Part shown: piece by piece, positions 37,082-46,326 of the stretch
Layout of the letters: the number at the start of each line of letters is the position of its first letter
Position numbering within the stretch: position 1 is the first letter of the stretch
Assembly: GCF_028680575.1 (NCBI RefSeq)
Contig: NZ_JAPCKI010000010.1
Span: 36,642 to 100,641, forward strand
Direction: 5' to 3'
From: Acidovorax benzenivorans
GTDB lineage: Bacteria; Pseudomonadota; Gammaproteobacteria; Burkholderiales; Burkholderiaceae_C
Length of the DNA: 64,000 nt
Program-made: the position numbers and the translations under genes
Notes under the pieces: generated by a model
What the model was told of the DNA's origin: nothing
What the model saw: only the letters and a program-made list of their open reading frames with translations
Databases searched by the model: none

Positions 37082-37810
37082 ATGCGCGCTATTGATCGTC
37101 TTTTCTGGGCAAAGCTCGACTTTGAAAACGCATGGCGTGCACACGCTGTTGCGCTTCGTTCGGTTCAGGTCGTCTTGGAGCTTCCCACGGAAAACGATCT
37201 CGCTTTAAGTGAAGCGTTAAGTAGAACGGATGGATTCGAAGCAGGCTTCGACGGCATTTATCCCCTAGAGGGGTTGCGCTTTGAAGCCCAGCAGGTTCAA
37301 GACAGTGAGTATTTCTGGTTGCGCAGGAATTGCTTACTGGGCATTTGTGCTTCGTTTGAAGACTATGTAAAAACTGTAGCGGCAGCCTTGTCCTATGAGC
37401 CGGGTTGGCGAGGTTTAAAAGAGGGTGCGCGTCTCCTCCAAGACACAGAGGCTGATTTTCATCAGCGATTCGCAGACCAGGACCGCGCATGGTTCAACGT
37501 AACAATTGGGAAGCCGCAAACGTATTTTTTTCCACGTCAGTTTGCGGATTTTCATGGGCTGAACGAGTACGTTGAGGAGCGCGTGAGAGAGGTTTTTTGG
37601 TTCCGAAATCAACTCGCACACAACGCGAACACGGCAGGAATGAAAGCTGGTTCGACAGGCAAGACGTTGGAAATTCTTGGCCTAACCGCTTTTCCAGGTG
37701 ATCGATTGCAATTGGACTCTGCAAATCTCACGGCACTGACTCAATATCTCAGAAGCATTGTCATGTCCATTTCGGACGACTTGCCTTTTTTTGAGGCACG
37801 CCTCCCATGA
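37082..37810 (+). CDS. HEPN-like protein of unknown function embedded in the mcm operon
   Basis: This 242-residue soluble protein is mostly helical. Residues 175-180 read RNQLAH, the R-x4-H motif of HEPN domains, many of which are RNases in toxin-antitoxin, abortive-infection and CRISPR-associated systems; the FRN.LAHNA context fits. An earlier helix pair (RRNCLLGICASFEDYVKTVAAAL) is also HEPN-like. It lies 5 bases after mcm and overlaps meaB by ATGA, so it is co-translated with metabolic genes. Its GC content is lower (26 of 60 bases at 37321-37380, against 42 of 60 in mcm at 35281-35340), suggesting insertion. No antitoxin partner is visible. Confidence 0.6.
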   Translation: MRAIDRLFWAKLDFENAWRAHAVALRSVQVVLELPTENDLALSEALSRTDGFEAGFDGIYPLEGLRFEAQQVQDSEYFWLRRNCLLGICASFEDYVKTVAAALSYEPGWRGLKEGARLLQDTEADFHQRFADQDRAWFNVTIGKPQTYFFPRQFADFHGLNEYVEERVREVFWFRNQLAHNANTAGMKAGSTGKTLEILGLTAFPGDRLQLDSANLTALTQYLRSIVMSISDDLPFFEARLP

Positions 37811-38838
37811 GCTACTCAACCACGTTGTTGGCTGGGGTTCTCGGTTCGGACTCGTTGATCCAGCGCCGCGCCATGTCCAAAGCCATCACGCTGCTCGAAT
37901 CGACGCGAGCGGACCACCGCGCACAGGCCGACGAGCTGCTCACCGCGCTCCTCCCGCACACCGGCAAATCGTTCCGCCTCGGCATCAGCGGCGTGCCCGG
38001 CGTGGGCAAATCCACCTTCATCGAAGCCCTGGGTCTGTACCTGATCGGCCAGGGCCACCGCGTGGCCGTGCTCACCATCGACCCCTCCAGCACCGTCTCG
38101 GGCGGTTCCATCCTGGGCGACAAGACGCGAATGGAGCATCTGTCGGTGCACGAAAAAGCCTATATCCGCCCCAGTCCGTCCAGCGGCACCTTGGGCGGAG
38201 TCGCAGAGAAAACCCGCGAGGCCATGCTGGTCTGTGAGGCCGCAGGCTACGACGTGGTCATCGTCGAGACCGTGGGCGTGGGCCAGAGCGAGATCGCGGT
38301 GGCGGGCATGACGGACATGTTCGTGCTCATGCAGTTGCCCAACGCGGGCGACGACCTGCAGGCCATCAAGAAGGGCGTGATGGAGATTGCCGACCTGGTG
38401 GTCATCAACAAGGCCGACATCGACAAGAACGCCGCCACGCGTGCCGAGGCGCAGATCACGTCGAGCCTGCGCCTGCTCAGCCAACACGGCAACCCCGAGA
38501 ACGCGCACCACGATGAAACGCTGTGGCACCCGAAAGTAGTGCAGATCAGCGCGCTGCTGGGCCAGGGCGTGGACAGCTTCTGGGTCGCCGTCACGCAGTT
38601 CCGCCAGTTGCAAACCGCCAACGGCCGCCTGGCCACGCGGCGCGAAAAGCAGGCACTGGCCTGGATGTGGGAGCGCATCGATGCGGGCCTCAAGCTCGCG
38701 TTTCGTCAGCACCCGCAGGTGCGTGAGCTACTGCCCCAGATGCAGGCCGACGTGGCCGCCGGGCGCATTGCAGCATCCACTGCAGCACGAAATCTGCTGC
38801 TAGCGCACACCCATCAAGCGCAAGCAGCTATCAAATAA
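37807..38838 (+). CDS. meaB: Methylmalonyl-CoA mutase GTPase chaperone
   Basis: This 343-residue G3E-type GTPase loads and protects the B12 cofactor of the mutase. Walker A is GVPGVGKST (62-70), switch region ETVGVGQSE and base motif NKAD are present. The start overlaps the HEPN gene stop (ATGA); the family start is near here, so this start is plausible. The last codons and the stop (GCT ATC AAA TAA) come from a dispersed-repeat copy. Confidence 0.94.
   Translation: MSYSTTLLAGVLGSDSLIQRRAMSKAITLLESTRADHRAQADELLTALLPHTGKSFRLGISGVPGVGKSTFIEALGLYLIGQGHRVAVLTIDPSSTVSGGSILGDKTRMEHLSVHEKAYIRPSPSSGTLGGVAEKTREAMLVCEAAGYDVVIVETVGVGQSEIAVAGMTDMFVLMQLPNAGDDLQAIKKGVMEIADLVVINKADIDKNAATRAEAQITSSLRLLSQHGNPENAHHDETLWHPKVVQISALLGQGVDSFWVAVTQFRQLQTANGRLATRREKQALAWMWERIDAGLKLAFRQHPQVRELLPQMQADVAAGRIAASTAARNLLLAHTHQAQAAIK
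38796..38836 (+). repeat. Dispersed palindromic repeat, copy 8, forming the meaB 3' end
   Basis: It reads GCTGCTAGCGCAC, spacer, CAAGCGCAAGCAGCTATCAAA, in the meaB sense direction. Its tail provides the final Ala-Ile-Lys codons and the first base of the meaB stop codon. Confidence 0.72.
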
Positions 38839-38873
38839 ATAGTAGACACCAACCCATTCACCAAAGGACGACC

Positions 38874-40406
38874 ATGCAAGACATCCTGGATCAACTGGAG
38901 AAAAAGCGTGCGCTGGCACGCCTGGGCGGCGGGCAAAAGCGCATTGATGCGCAGCACGCCAAGGGCAAGCTCACGGCGCGCGAGCGCATCGAGCTGCTGC
39001 TGGACGACGGCACGTTCGAAGAATGGGACATGTTTGTCGAGCACCGCTGCACCGACTTTGGCATGGAGGACAACAAGATCCCCGGCGACGGTGTGGTGAC
39101 AGGCTACGGGATGATCAATGGCCGTTTGGTGTTCGTGTTCAGCCAGGACTTCACCGTGTTCGGCGGCGCCCTGTCTGAAACGCACGCAGAAAAGATCTGC
39201 AAGGTGATGGACCAGGCCATGAAGGTCGGCGCACCGGTCATTGGCCTCAACGACTCGGGCGGCGCGCGCATCCAGGAAGGCGTGGCGTCCCTCGGCGGCT
39301 ATGCCGACGTGTTCCAGAAGAACGTGCTCGCCAGCGGCGTGATTCCGCAGATCAGCATGATCATGGGCCCGAGCGCTGGCGGCGCGGTGTACTCGCCCGC
39401 CATGACGGACTTCATCTTCATGGTCAAGGATTCGAGCTACATGTTCGTGACCGGCCCCGAAGTGGTCAAGACCGTGACGCACGAAGAAGTGACGGCCGAG
39501 GAACTGGGCGGTGCCGTGACGCACACCACCAAGAGCGGTGTGGCCGACATGGCGTTTGAGAATGACGTGGAGGCGCTGATGATGCTGCGCCGCCTGTACA
39601 ACTACCTGCCGCTCAACAACCGCGAAAAAGCCCCGGTGCGCCCCAGCAACGACCCGGCCGACCGCATGGATCGCAGCCTGGACACCCTGGTGCCCGAGAA
39701 CCCCAACAAGCCCTACGACATGAAGGAGCTGATCCTCAAGACCGTGGACGATGGGGACTTCTTTGAGCTGCAGCCCGAGTACGCCAAGAACATCCTCATC
39801 GGCTTTGCTCGCATGGAAGGCCAGACCGTGGGCATCGTGGCCAACCAGCCGCTGGTGTTGGCCGGTTGCCTGGACATCAAGTCGAGCATCAAGGCCGCGC
39901 GCTTTGTGCGCTTCTGCGATGCGTTCAACATCCCGGTCGTCACGTTTGTGGACGTGCCCGGCTTCATGCCCGGCACCAGCCAGGAGTACGGCGGCATCAT
40001 CAAACACGGCGCCAAACTGCTGTACGCATACGCCGAGTGCACCGTGCCCAAGATCACCGTCATCACCCGCAAGGCCTACGGCGGCGCGTACGACGTGATG
40101 AGCTCCAAACATTTGCGCGGCGACGTCAATCTTGCCTGGCCCAACGCCGAAATCGCGGTGATGGGCGCCAAGGGCGCGGTGGAAATCATCTTCCGCGAAG
40201 ACAAGAACGACCCCGTGAAGCTGGCTGCGCGTGAGGCCGAATACAAGCAGCGCTTTGCCAATCCGTTTGTGGCCGGTGCACGCGGCTTTATCGACGACGT
40301 GATCCTGCCGCATGAGACGCGCAAGCGGATTTGCCGGTCGCTGGTGATGCTGCGCGATAAGAAGCTGGAAAACCCATGGCGTAAGCACGGGAACATCCCT
40401 CTCTGA
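38874..40406 (+). CDS. pccB: Propionyl-CoA carboxylase, carboxyltransferase (beta) subunit
   Basis: This 510-residue carboxyltransferase has the N-terminal acyl-CoA site ([23 protein letters not shown]) and the C-terminal carboxybiotin site ([26 protein letters not shown]). With PccA it carboxylates propionyl-CoA to methylmalonyl-CoA. It is collinear with the family from the first residue. The operon context with mcm, meaB and pccA fixes propionyl-CoA as the likely substrate. Confidence 0.95.
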   Translation: MQDILDQLEKKRALARLGGGQKRIDAQHAKGKLTARERIELLLDDGTFEEWDMFVEHRCTDFGMEDNKIPGDGVVTGYGMINGRLVFVFSQDFTVFGGALSETHAEKICKVMDQAMKVGAPVIGLNDSGGARIQEGVASLGGYADVFQKNVLASGVIPQISMIMGPSAGGAVYSPAMTDFIFMVKDSSYMFVTGPEVVKTVTHEEVTAEELGGAVTHTTKSGVADMAFENDVEALMMLRRLYNYLPLNNREKAPVRPSNDPADRMDRSLDTLVPENPNKPYDMKELILKTVDDGDFFELQPEYAKNILIGFARMEGQTVGIVANQPLVLAGCLDIKSSIKAARFVRFCDAFNIPVVTFVDVPGFMPGTSQEYGGIIKHGAKLLYAYAECTVPKITVITRKAYGGAYDVMSSKHLRGDVNLAWPNAEIAVMGAKGAVEIIFREDKNDPVKLAAREAEYKQRFANPFVAGARGFIDDVILPHETRKRICRSLVMLRDKKLENPWRKHGNIPL

Positions 40407-40424
40407 TCACAGAGCGAAAGCGCC

Positions 40425-40877
40425 ATGACCTTCGTGTTGCCAGTGCCGCGCGCATTCTTTGTGTCCAAGGTGGATGCCTGGATTTCTGGCATTGCCGTGG
40501 CTGCGGGTTTCACGTGCTTGAGCATTGCGGCGCCGATGGCGCTGTTCTCCACGTCCACTGCTGAGATGGCAGTGCTAGCCGGCATCGTCCTGCTGACGCT
40601 TGTGTTGCCGATATGGCTGCTGCTGGACACGAACTACACAGTGACGGGCGAGGAGCTGCGCATCCGCAGCGGCCCGTTTCGCTGGCGTATCGCCTTGAGC
40701 GAGGTGCGGGAGGTTTCGCCGTCTCGCAGCTGGATGTCGTCGCCCGCGCTGTCGCTGGACCGCATTCGTGTTCAGTACGGCATTGCTCGCAGTGTGCTTG
40801 TGTCGCCGCGTGAGAAACAACGGTTTGTGGACTGCCTGCGCGAGCGCTGCCCTGCGGCCCACATCACTGGTTTTTGA
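40425..40877 (+). CDS. Bacterial PH-domain membrane protein of unknown function
   Basis: This 150-residue protein has two membrane segments (about 19-37 and 47-67). A C-terminal domain follows with the short-PH pattern TNYTVTGEELRIRSGPFRWRIALSEVREVSPSRS, ending in SPREKQRFVDCLRERCP. Such YdbS/bPH-type proteins are membrane-associated and uncharacterised. It lies 18 bases after pccB and ends 22 bases before pccA, so it is part of the carboxylase operon without an obvious role in it. Confidence 0.8.
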   Translation: MTFVLPVPRAFFVSKVDAWISGIAVAAGFTCLSIAAPMALFSTSTAEMAVLAGIVLLTLVLPIWLLLDTNYTVTGEELRIRSGPFRWRIALSEVREVSPSRSWMSSPALSLDRIRVQYGIARSVLVSPREKQRFVDCLRERCPAAHITGF

Positions 40878-40899
40878 ATTCCGTTTCGAGGAACTTGTT

Positions 40900-42948
40900 A
40901 TGTTCACCAAAATCCTGATCGCCAACCGTGGCGAAATCGCCTGCCGAGTGATTGCAACGGCCAAGAAGATGGGCATCGCCACCGTCGCCGTCTATTCCGA
41001 CGCCGACAAGGAAGCCCGCCACGTCAAGCTGGCCGACGAGGCCGTGCACATTGGCGCCGCGCCGTCGCGTGAGTCCTATCTGCTGGCCGACAAGATCATT
41101 GCGGCCTGCAAGCAAACCGGCGCACAGGCCGTGCACCCCGGCTATGGCTTCCTGTCTGAGAACGAAGCCTTTGCCAAGCGCTGCGAGGACGAGGGCATTG
41201 CCTTCATCGGTCCCAAGGCGTTTTCGATTGCCGCCATGGGCGACAAGATCGCGTCCAAGAAGCTGGCGAATGAGGCCAAGGTCAACACCATCCCCGGCTA
41301 CAACGACGCGATTGCTGGCCCTGAGCAAGCGGTGGAGATTGCCAAAGGCATTGGCTACCCCGTGATGATCAAGGCCTCGGCCGGGGGCGGCGGCAAGGGC
41401 CTGCGCGTGGCGTTCAACGACAAGGAAGCGTTTGAAGGCTTTGCCAGCTGCCAGAACGAGGCGCGCAACAGCTTTGGCGACGACCGCATCTTCATCGAGA
41501 AGTTTGTGCAGGAGCCGCGCCACATCGAGATCCAGGTGCTGGGCGACAGCCACGGCAACGTGATCTACCTGAACGAGCGCGAGTGCTCCATCCAGCGCCG
41601 CCACCAGAAGGTGATCGAAGAGGCTCCATCGCCCTTCATCAGCGACGCCACCCGCAAGGCCATGGGCGAACAGGCCGTGCAACTGGCCAAGGCCGTCAAG
41701 TACCAGAGCGCGGGCACGGTGGAGTTTGTGGTCGGCAAGGACCAGGACTTCTACTTTCTGGAGATGAACACCCGCCTGCAGGTGGAGCACCCGGTGACGG
41801 AATGCATCACTGGCCTGGACCTGGTGGAGCTGATGATCCGCGTGGCGGCGGGCGAGAAGCTGCCCCTGACGCAAGCCGATGTGAAGCGCGACGGCTGGGC
41901 CATCGAGTGCCGCATCAACGCCGAAGACCCGTTCCGCAACTTCCTGCCATCCACGGGCCGTCTGGTGCGCTTTCAGCCGCCGGAGGAAACCATGTTCCAG
42001 TCCGACACCAGCAAGAAGCTGGGCGTGCGGGTGGACACGGGCGTGTACGAGGGCGGCGAGATCCCCATGTACTACGACTCGATGATCGCCAAGCTCATCG
42101 TGCACGGCACGGACCGCAACGACGCCATCGCCAAGATGCGCGCGGCGCTCAACGGCTTTGTGATTCGCGGCATCAGCAGCAACATCCCGTTCCAGGCCGC
42201 GCTGCTGGCGCACCCCAAGTTTGTGACGGGCGACTTCAACACCGGCTTTATCGCCGAGAACTACGGCAAGGGCTTCCATGCCGAAGACGTGCCGCACAGC
42301 GACCCGCTGTTCCTGGTGGCGCTGGCCGCCTACATGAACCGCCGCTACCGCGCTCGCGCCTCGGGCATCAGCGGCCAACTGGCCGGGCACGAGGTGAAGG
42401 TGGGCGAGCAGTTTGTGGTGGTCACGCTGGGTGCCGAAGGGCAGAACCAGCACCATGAAGTGATGGTGTCCGACTTTGAAGATAAATCGGGCTCTAGCGC
42501 AGTATCCGTAAGCGGTAACAGCTATCAAATTAGCAGCAATGCCACGCTGGGCCAGATCCGCGTGCAAGGTGCGTGCAATGGCCAGGGCTTCACCGCCCAG
42601 GTGGAGCGTGGCGTGGGCAAGAACCCGCTTGCGCTGCGCATTGCGCACAACGGCACGCAGATCGACACGCTGGTGCTGTCGCCGCTGGGCGCGCGGCTGC
42701 ACAAGCTCATGCCCTTCAAGGCGCCGCCGGACCTGTCCAAGTTCCTGCTCTCGCCCATGCCCGGTTTGCTGGTCGATGTGGCGGTGCAGCCCGGCCAGAA
42801 GGTGCAGGCCGGTGAAAAGCTGGCCGTGATCGAAGCCATGAAGATGGAGAACATCCTCTTTGCCGCGCAGGATGGCGTGGTCGGCAAGATCACGGCGGGT
42901 AAGGGAGATTCGCTGGCGGTGGACCAGATCATTCTGGAATTCCAGTGA
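40900..42948 (+). CDS. pccA: Propionyl-CoA carboxylase, biotin carboxylase (alpha) subunit
   Basis: This 682-residue subunit has the biotin carboxylase fold (KILIANRGEIACRV, ATP-grasp loop ASAGGGGKGLRVA, active-site block NTRLQVEHPVTE), a BT region, and a biotinyl domain with the modified lysine K648 in EAMKMEN. The ATG at 40900 follows GAGGA and begins the conserved MFTKILIANRGE. Residues 528-545 (KSGSSAVSVSGNSYQISS) come from a dispersed-repeat copy. A terminator follows. Confidence 0.95.
   Translation: MFTKILIANRGEIACRVIATAKKMGIATVAVYSDADKEARHVKLADEAVHIGAAPSRESYLLADKIIAACKQTGAQAVHPGYGFLSENEAFAKRCEDEGIAFIGPKAFSIAAMGDKIASKKLANEAKVNTIPGYNDAIAGPEQAVEIAKGIGYPVMIKASAGGGGKGLRVAFNDKEAFEGFASCQNEARNSFGDDRIFIEKFVQEPRHIEIQVLGDSHGNVIYLNERECSIQRRHQKVIEEAPSPFISDATRKAMGEQAVQLAKAVKYQSAGTVEFVVGKDQDFYFLEMNTRLQVEHPVTECITGLDLVELMIRVAAGEKLPLTQADVKRDGWAIECRINAEDPFRNFLPSTGRLVRFQPPEETMFQSDTSKKLGVRVDTGVYEGGEIPMYYDSMIAKLIVHGTDRNDAIAKMRAALNGFVIRGISSNIPFQAALLAHPKFVTGDFNTGFIAENYGKGFHAEDVPHSDPLFLVALAAYMNRRYRARASGISGQLAGHEVKVGEQFVVVTLGAEGQNQHHEVMVSDFEDKSGSSAVSVSGNSYQISSNATLGQIRVQGACNGQGFTAQVERGVGKNPLALRIAHNGTQIDTLVLSPLGARLHKLMPFKAPPDLSKFLLSPMPGLLVDVAVQPGQKVQAGEKLAVIEAMKMENILFAAQDGVVGKITAGKGDSLAVDQIILEFQ
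42489..42531 (+). repeat. Dispersed palindromic repeat, copy 9, inside pccA
   Basis: It reads GGGCTCTAGCGCAG, spacer, GTAAGCGGTAACAGCTATCAAA in the pccA sense direction. It is translated in a different frame from the pgeF, dapE and meaB copies (Ser-Tyr-Gln-Ile at the tail). Confidence 0.72.
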
Positions 42949-42979
42949 TTCGTCCCGCCATCGGGTAAGCGATCCATTC

Positions 42980-43004
42980 AAGGGGCTTTGCGCCCCTTTT
43001 TTTT
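42980..43004 (+). terminator. Intrinsic terminator after pccA
   Basis: AAGGGGC (42980-42986) pairs with GCCCCTT (42992-42998) and is followed by a run of T residues to 43004. It closes the mcm-pccA operon. Confidence 0.93.
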
Positions 43005-43010
43005 GAGTGT

Positions 43011-43056
43011 TTTTTCCCTCTTGCGCTTATGCACTGGGCGCGAGCAGCTATTAAAT
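43011..43056 (+). repeat. Dispersed palindromic repeat, copy 10, upstream of the epimerase gene
   Basis: It reads TTTTTCCCTCTTGCGCTTAT, spacer, GGGCGCGAGCAGCTATTAAA. It lies right after the pccA terminator and directly before the AGGAG ribosome site of the epimerase gene, so it probably forms most of the untranslated leader. Confidence 0.75.
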
Positions 43057-43067
43057 CAGGAGTAAAT

Positions 43068-43538
43068 ATGACTACCTCTCAACGCCCGTTCAAAGTTCTG
43101 GGTATCCAGCAGGTCGCCATTGGCGGCACCGACAAGCAGCGCATGAAGACCCTGTGGGTGGACATGCTGGGCCTCACGCAGACCGGCACCTTTCAGAGCG
43201 AGCGCGAGAACGTGGACGAAGACATTCTGGCCATGGGCCGGGATGCGTTCAAGGTGGAGGTGGACATCATGCAGCCGCTCGACATCGACAAAAAACCCGC
43301 CGTGCACACCACACCGCTCAACCACATTGGCCTGTGGATCGACGACCTGCCCAAGGCGGTGGAATGGCTCACAGCCAAAGGCGTGCGCTTTGCACCCGGC
43401 GGTATCCGCAAGGGGGCAGCGGGGTATGACATCACGTTTTTGCACCCCAAGAGCAACGACGAGTTTCCGATTGCAGGGGAGGGCGTGCTGATCGAGCTGG
43501 TGCAGGCACCGGCTGACGTGATTGCGGCACTGGGCTGA
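43068..43538 (+). CDS. VOC-superfamily protein, probable methylmalonyl-CoA epimerase
   Basis: This 156-residue protein is two vicinal-oxygen-chelate modules. The metal-site residues fall in [19 protein letters not shown] and the epimerase-like end [14 protein letters not shown]. The family converts (S)- to (R)-methylmalonyl-CoA. The location just after mcm, meaB and pcc supports this; a glyoxalase-like role is the alternative. The ATG at 43068 follows AGGAG at six bases. The gene has its own leader after the pccA terminator. Confidence 0.8.
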   Translation: MTTSQRPFKVLGIQQVAIGGTDKQRMKTLWVDMLGLTQTGTFQSERENVDEDILAMGRDAFKVEVDIMQPLDIDKKPAVHTTPLNHIGLWIDDLPKAVEWLTAKGVRFAPGGIRKGAAGYDITFLHPKSNDEFPIAGEGVLIELVQAPADVIAALG

Positions 43539-43971
43539 GCATTTGGCTGCGCGGCGGGCGGCCAAAGGGCCCAAGCCTGCTGCAACGTCGCTCATCTTCA
43601 GCCGACTGCGGACGCTGTTGAGCGACAGATGGCCACAGATGGCGACTTGTTGCAAGCAGGTGAGCAGGCGCTGCTGGGTGGCAGCCTGCAACGACGGCCA
43701 AATGTGCGAAAAACGCCGTCTTCAGCGCTCAAAAACATGGGCTTTTGCCAGCTGTTGTACCCACCTTTTAATTGGCACTTTTTGTGACCCTGTAGCGTGC
43801 GTTTGTGCCTTTTTCTGCTCCAGAATCCGCCCCAGCCGCTGCGCACCCCACCCCAATCCCATGAACTGGGTGGTGCGTGCCGAAGGATCGATGACCGAGT
43901 AAGCAAACCCTGGCCCACCGGTGGCAACCCGCCGCCGCAGGGCCAACGCCTTGATTGAAGGAAACCACCCG
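43539..43971. other. 433-base region upstream of bioB
   Basis: No convincing gene was seen. A minus-strand open frame (43722-43982) has a plausible composition but no recognised family and overlaps the bioB start. The AT-richer stretch near 43755-43810 may carry the bioB promoter. No clear BirA or BioR site was recognised. Confidence 0.45.
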
Positions 43972-45036
43972 ATGTCCACCACCCTGGCTCCTACCGCTGC
44001 CCCTGCCGTGCAGTCCGCGCAACCTGTTCAGTTGCACCGCCGCCCCCCAGCCCCTGCGGCGCAAGGCCCCTGGTCGGTGGATGCCATTCAGGCCCTGCTC
44101 GACAAGCCCTTGATGGACCTGCTGTTTGAAGCCCAGACGGTGCACCGCCAGCATTGGCCCGCAGGCGACATTGAGCTGGCCACGCTGCTGTCGGTCAAAA
44201 CCGGCGGCTGCCCCGAAAACTGCGGCTACTGCCCTCAGGCAGCCGAGTTCGACACCGGCGTGAAGGCCGAAAAACTGATGGAGGTGGACGAGGTGGTGCG
44301 CGCCGCCCAGGCCGCCAAGGACGCAGGCGCTACCCGTTTTTGTATGGGCGCCGCCTGGCGCGCGCCCAAGGACCGCGATATCGAAAAAGTCAGCACCCTG
44401 ATCGGCGCCGTGAAGGGCCTGGGCCTGCAGACCTGCGCCACGCTGGGCATGCTCGAATCGCACCAGGCACAGGCGTTGAAGGACGCCGGGTTGGACTACT
44501 ACAACCACAACCTGGACACAGCCCCCGAGTACTACACCGATGTGGTCAGCACCCGTGCCTACCAGGACCGGCTGGACACGCTGCAGCATGTGCGCAGCGC
44601 GGGCATCAGCGTGTGCTGCGGCGGCATTGTGGGCATGGGCGAGGCGCCCGTGCACCGTGCGGGCCTGATCGCGCAACTGGCCAACCTGCAGCCGTACCCT
44701 GAATCGGTACCCATCAACAGCCTGGTGCGCGTGCCGGGCACTCCGCTGGCCGACAGCGAGCCCATCGACCCGTTTGACTTTGTGCGCGTGATTGCCGTGG
44801 CACGCATCACCATGCCCAAGGCGCGCGTGCGCTTGTCGGCTGGGCGCCAGCAAATGGGCGAAGCCGTGCAGGCGCTGTGTTTCATGGCCGGGGCCAATTC
44901 CATCTTTTACGGCGACAAGCTGCTGGTGACGGGCAACCCCGATGTAGATGCAGACGTGCAACTGCTGGCCAAGCTGGGGCTGAACGGCCACCGTACCACG
45001 ACCACCACCCTGGACGGGCACAGCCACAGCGCTTGA
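43972..45036 (+). CDS. bioB: Biotin synthase
   Basis: This 354-residue radical-SAM enzyme inserts sulfur into dethiobiotin. The SAM cluster motif is C80-x3-C84-x2-C87 (CPENCGYC), and the auxiliary-cluster residues lie in the usual [18 protein letters not shown] and [10 protein letters not shown] blocks. A 33-residue Ala/Pro-rich lead precedes the conserved part. The ATG at 43972 follows GAAGGAAA. Its position after the biotin-dependent propionyl-CoA carboxylase fits cofactor supply. No other bio gene is present. Confidence 0.96.
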   Translation: MSTTLAPTAAPAVQSAQPVQLHRRPPAPAAQGPWSVDAIQALLDKPLMDLLFEAQTVHRQHWPAGDIELATLLSVKTGGCPENCGYCPQAAEFDTGVKAEKLMEVDEVVRAAQAAKDAGATRFCMGAAWRAPKDRDIEKVSTLIGAVKGLGLQTCATLGMLESHQAQALKDAGLDYYNHNLDTAPEYYTDVVSTRAYQDRLDTLQHVRSAGISVCCGGIVGMGEAPVHRAGLIAQLANLQPYPESVPINSLVRVPGTPLADSEPIDPFDFVRVIAVARITMPKARVRLSAGRQQMGEAVQALCFMAGANSIFYGDKLLVTGNPDVDADVQLLAKLGLNGHRTTTTTLDGHSHSA

Positions 45037-45135
45037 TGCCCCCGGCGCGGCGGCGTGCTTCTGCTGGAGCCCGCTGCGGAGCCACCGAACGCCGTGCCTC
45101 AGTGCCGCGCTACGTACGGCGCGGGGCACCGCCAT

Positions 45136-46326
45136 TCAAAGCGGCTCTTCGCGCGAGGTCAGTTCGATGCGCTCCAGGGGCAGATCGGCTGCCAAGCGGT
45201 CCACCTGGGCCAGCCGCGCGGGCTCGGCATCGGCAAATTGCTGGGCAATGCGCCGGAACTCCTCGGACAGGGTCAGGAAGGCATCGACCATGTCGGGGTC
45301 GAAGTGGCTGCCTCGGCCGTCACGGATGATCTCCACGGCCTGCTCGTGGGAATACGAGGGCTTGTAGACGCGTTCGGAAATCAGCGCGTCATACACATCC
45401 GCCACGGCCATCAGCCGCGCTGACAGCGGGATGGTGTTGCCCACCAGGCCTTCGGGGTAGCCAGAGCCGTCCCATTTCTCCTGGTGGCTGTAGGCGATCT
45501 CCTTGGCGTAGCGAAAAAACGGGTTGTCCAGTGTGGTGCCCGTCTCGGCCGCAATGATGGCGTCACGCCCCAGGGTGGTGTGCGTCTTCATGATCTCGAA
45601 CTCTTCCGGCGTGAGCTTGCCGGGCTTGAGCAGGATGCGGTCGGGGATGCCCACCTTGCCAATGTCGTGCAGCGGGGCCGACTTGAAGATGGTTTCGATG
45701 GCGGCGTCGGTCAGCTCGTCCTTGAAGCGCGGGTGGTTTTGCAGGTGGCGGGCCAGCGTTTCCATGTAGTGCTGTGTGCGGCGGATGTGGTTGCCGGTTT
45801 CGTTGTCACGCGTTTCGGCCAGCGAGGCCATGGCGCGAATGGTGGCGTCCTGCAGCTCGGCCATGGCACGCGTGCGGTTGGTCACCTCCTGCTCCAGAAA
45901 CTGGTTGTGCTGGGCCAGAAAGTCGCGGGCGCGCTTGAGCTGCAGGTGGTTGCGCACCCGGGCCATCACGATGGCGGGGTTGATGGGCTTGGTGATGTAG
46001 TCCACCGCGCCCAGCTCCAAGCCGATACTTTCGTCCTCGGCAGCGCTCATGGCCGTGAGGAAGATCACCGGGATGTCTTCGGTGTCGGGGTTGAACTGCA
46101 GGCGGCGCAATACCTCGTAGCCGTCCATGTCCGGCATCATGATGTCCAGCAGGATCAGGTCGGGCTTGCTGTCGCCCGCCACGATCTGCAGGGCACGTTC
46201 GCCACTGGGCGCCAGTTTGACCTTGTAGTCGGTGCGCAGGAGGTCGCTCATCAGCGACAGGTTGTCGGGCGTGTCGTCAACGACCAGCACCGTGCATTTG
46301 CCGCTGGGCGCGAAGGGGCTATTCAT
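45136..46326 (-). CDS. Response regulator with HD-GYP phosphodiesterase domain
   Basis: This 396-residue protein has a receiver domain (phospho-acceptor D61 in [11 protein letters not shown]), a coiled linker, and an HD-GYP domain with HD at 220-221 and DGSGYP at 286-291. HD-GYP enzymes hydrolyse c-di-GMP. The usual HHE triad is HQE here, a mild change at a metal-site position. The start overlaps the hybrid kinase stop by 8 bases, so the kinase is the likely phosphodonor. Confidence 0.92.
   Translation of the reverse strand: MNSPFAPSGKCTVLVVDDTPDNLSLMSDLLRTDYKVKLAPSGERALQIVAGDSKPDLILLDIMMPDMDGYEVLRRLQFNPDTEDIPVIFLTAMSAAEDESIGLELGAVDYITKPINPAIVMARVRNHLQLKRARDFLAQHNQFLEQEVTNRTRAMAELQDATIRAMASLAETRDNETGNHIRRTQHYMETLARHLQNHPRFKDELTDAAIETIFKSAPLHDIGKVGIPDRILLKPGKLTPEEFEIMKTHTTLGRDAIIAAETGTTLDNPFFRYAKEIAYSHQEKWDGSGYPEGLVGNTIPLSARLMAVADVYDALISERVYKPSYSHEQAVEIIRDGRGSHFDPDMVDAFLTLSEEFRRIAQQFADAEPARLAQVDRLAADLPLERIELTSREEPL

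Noticed and set aside
43722..43982. 86-residue minus-strand frame upstream of bioB
   Set aside because: It overlaps the bioB start, has no recognised family, and no convincing ribosome site was found, although its composition is not impossible for a protein.
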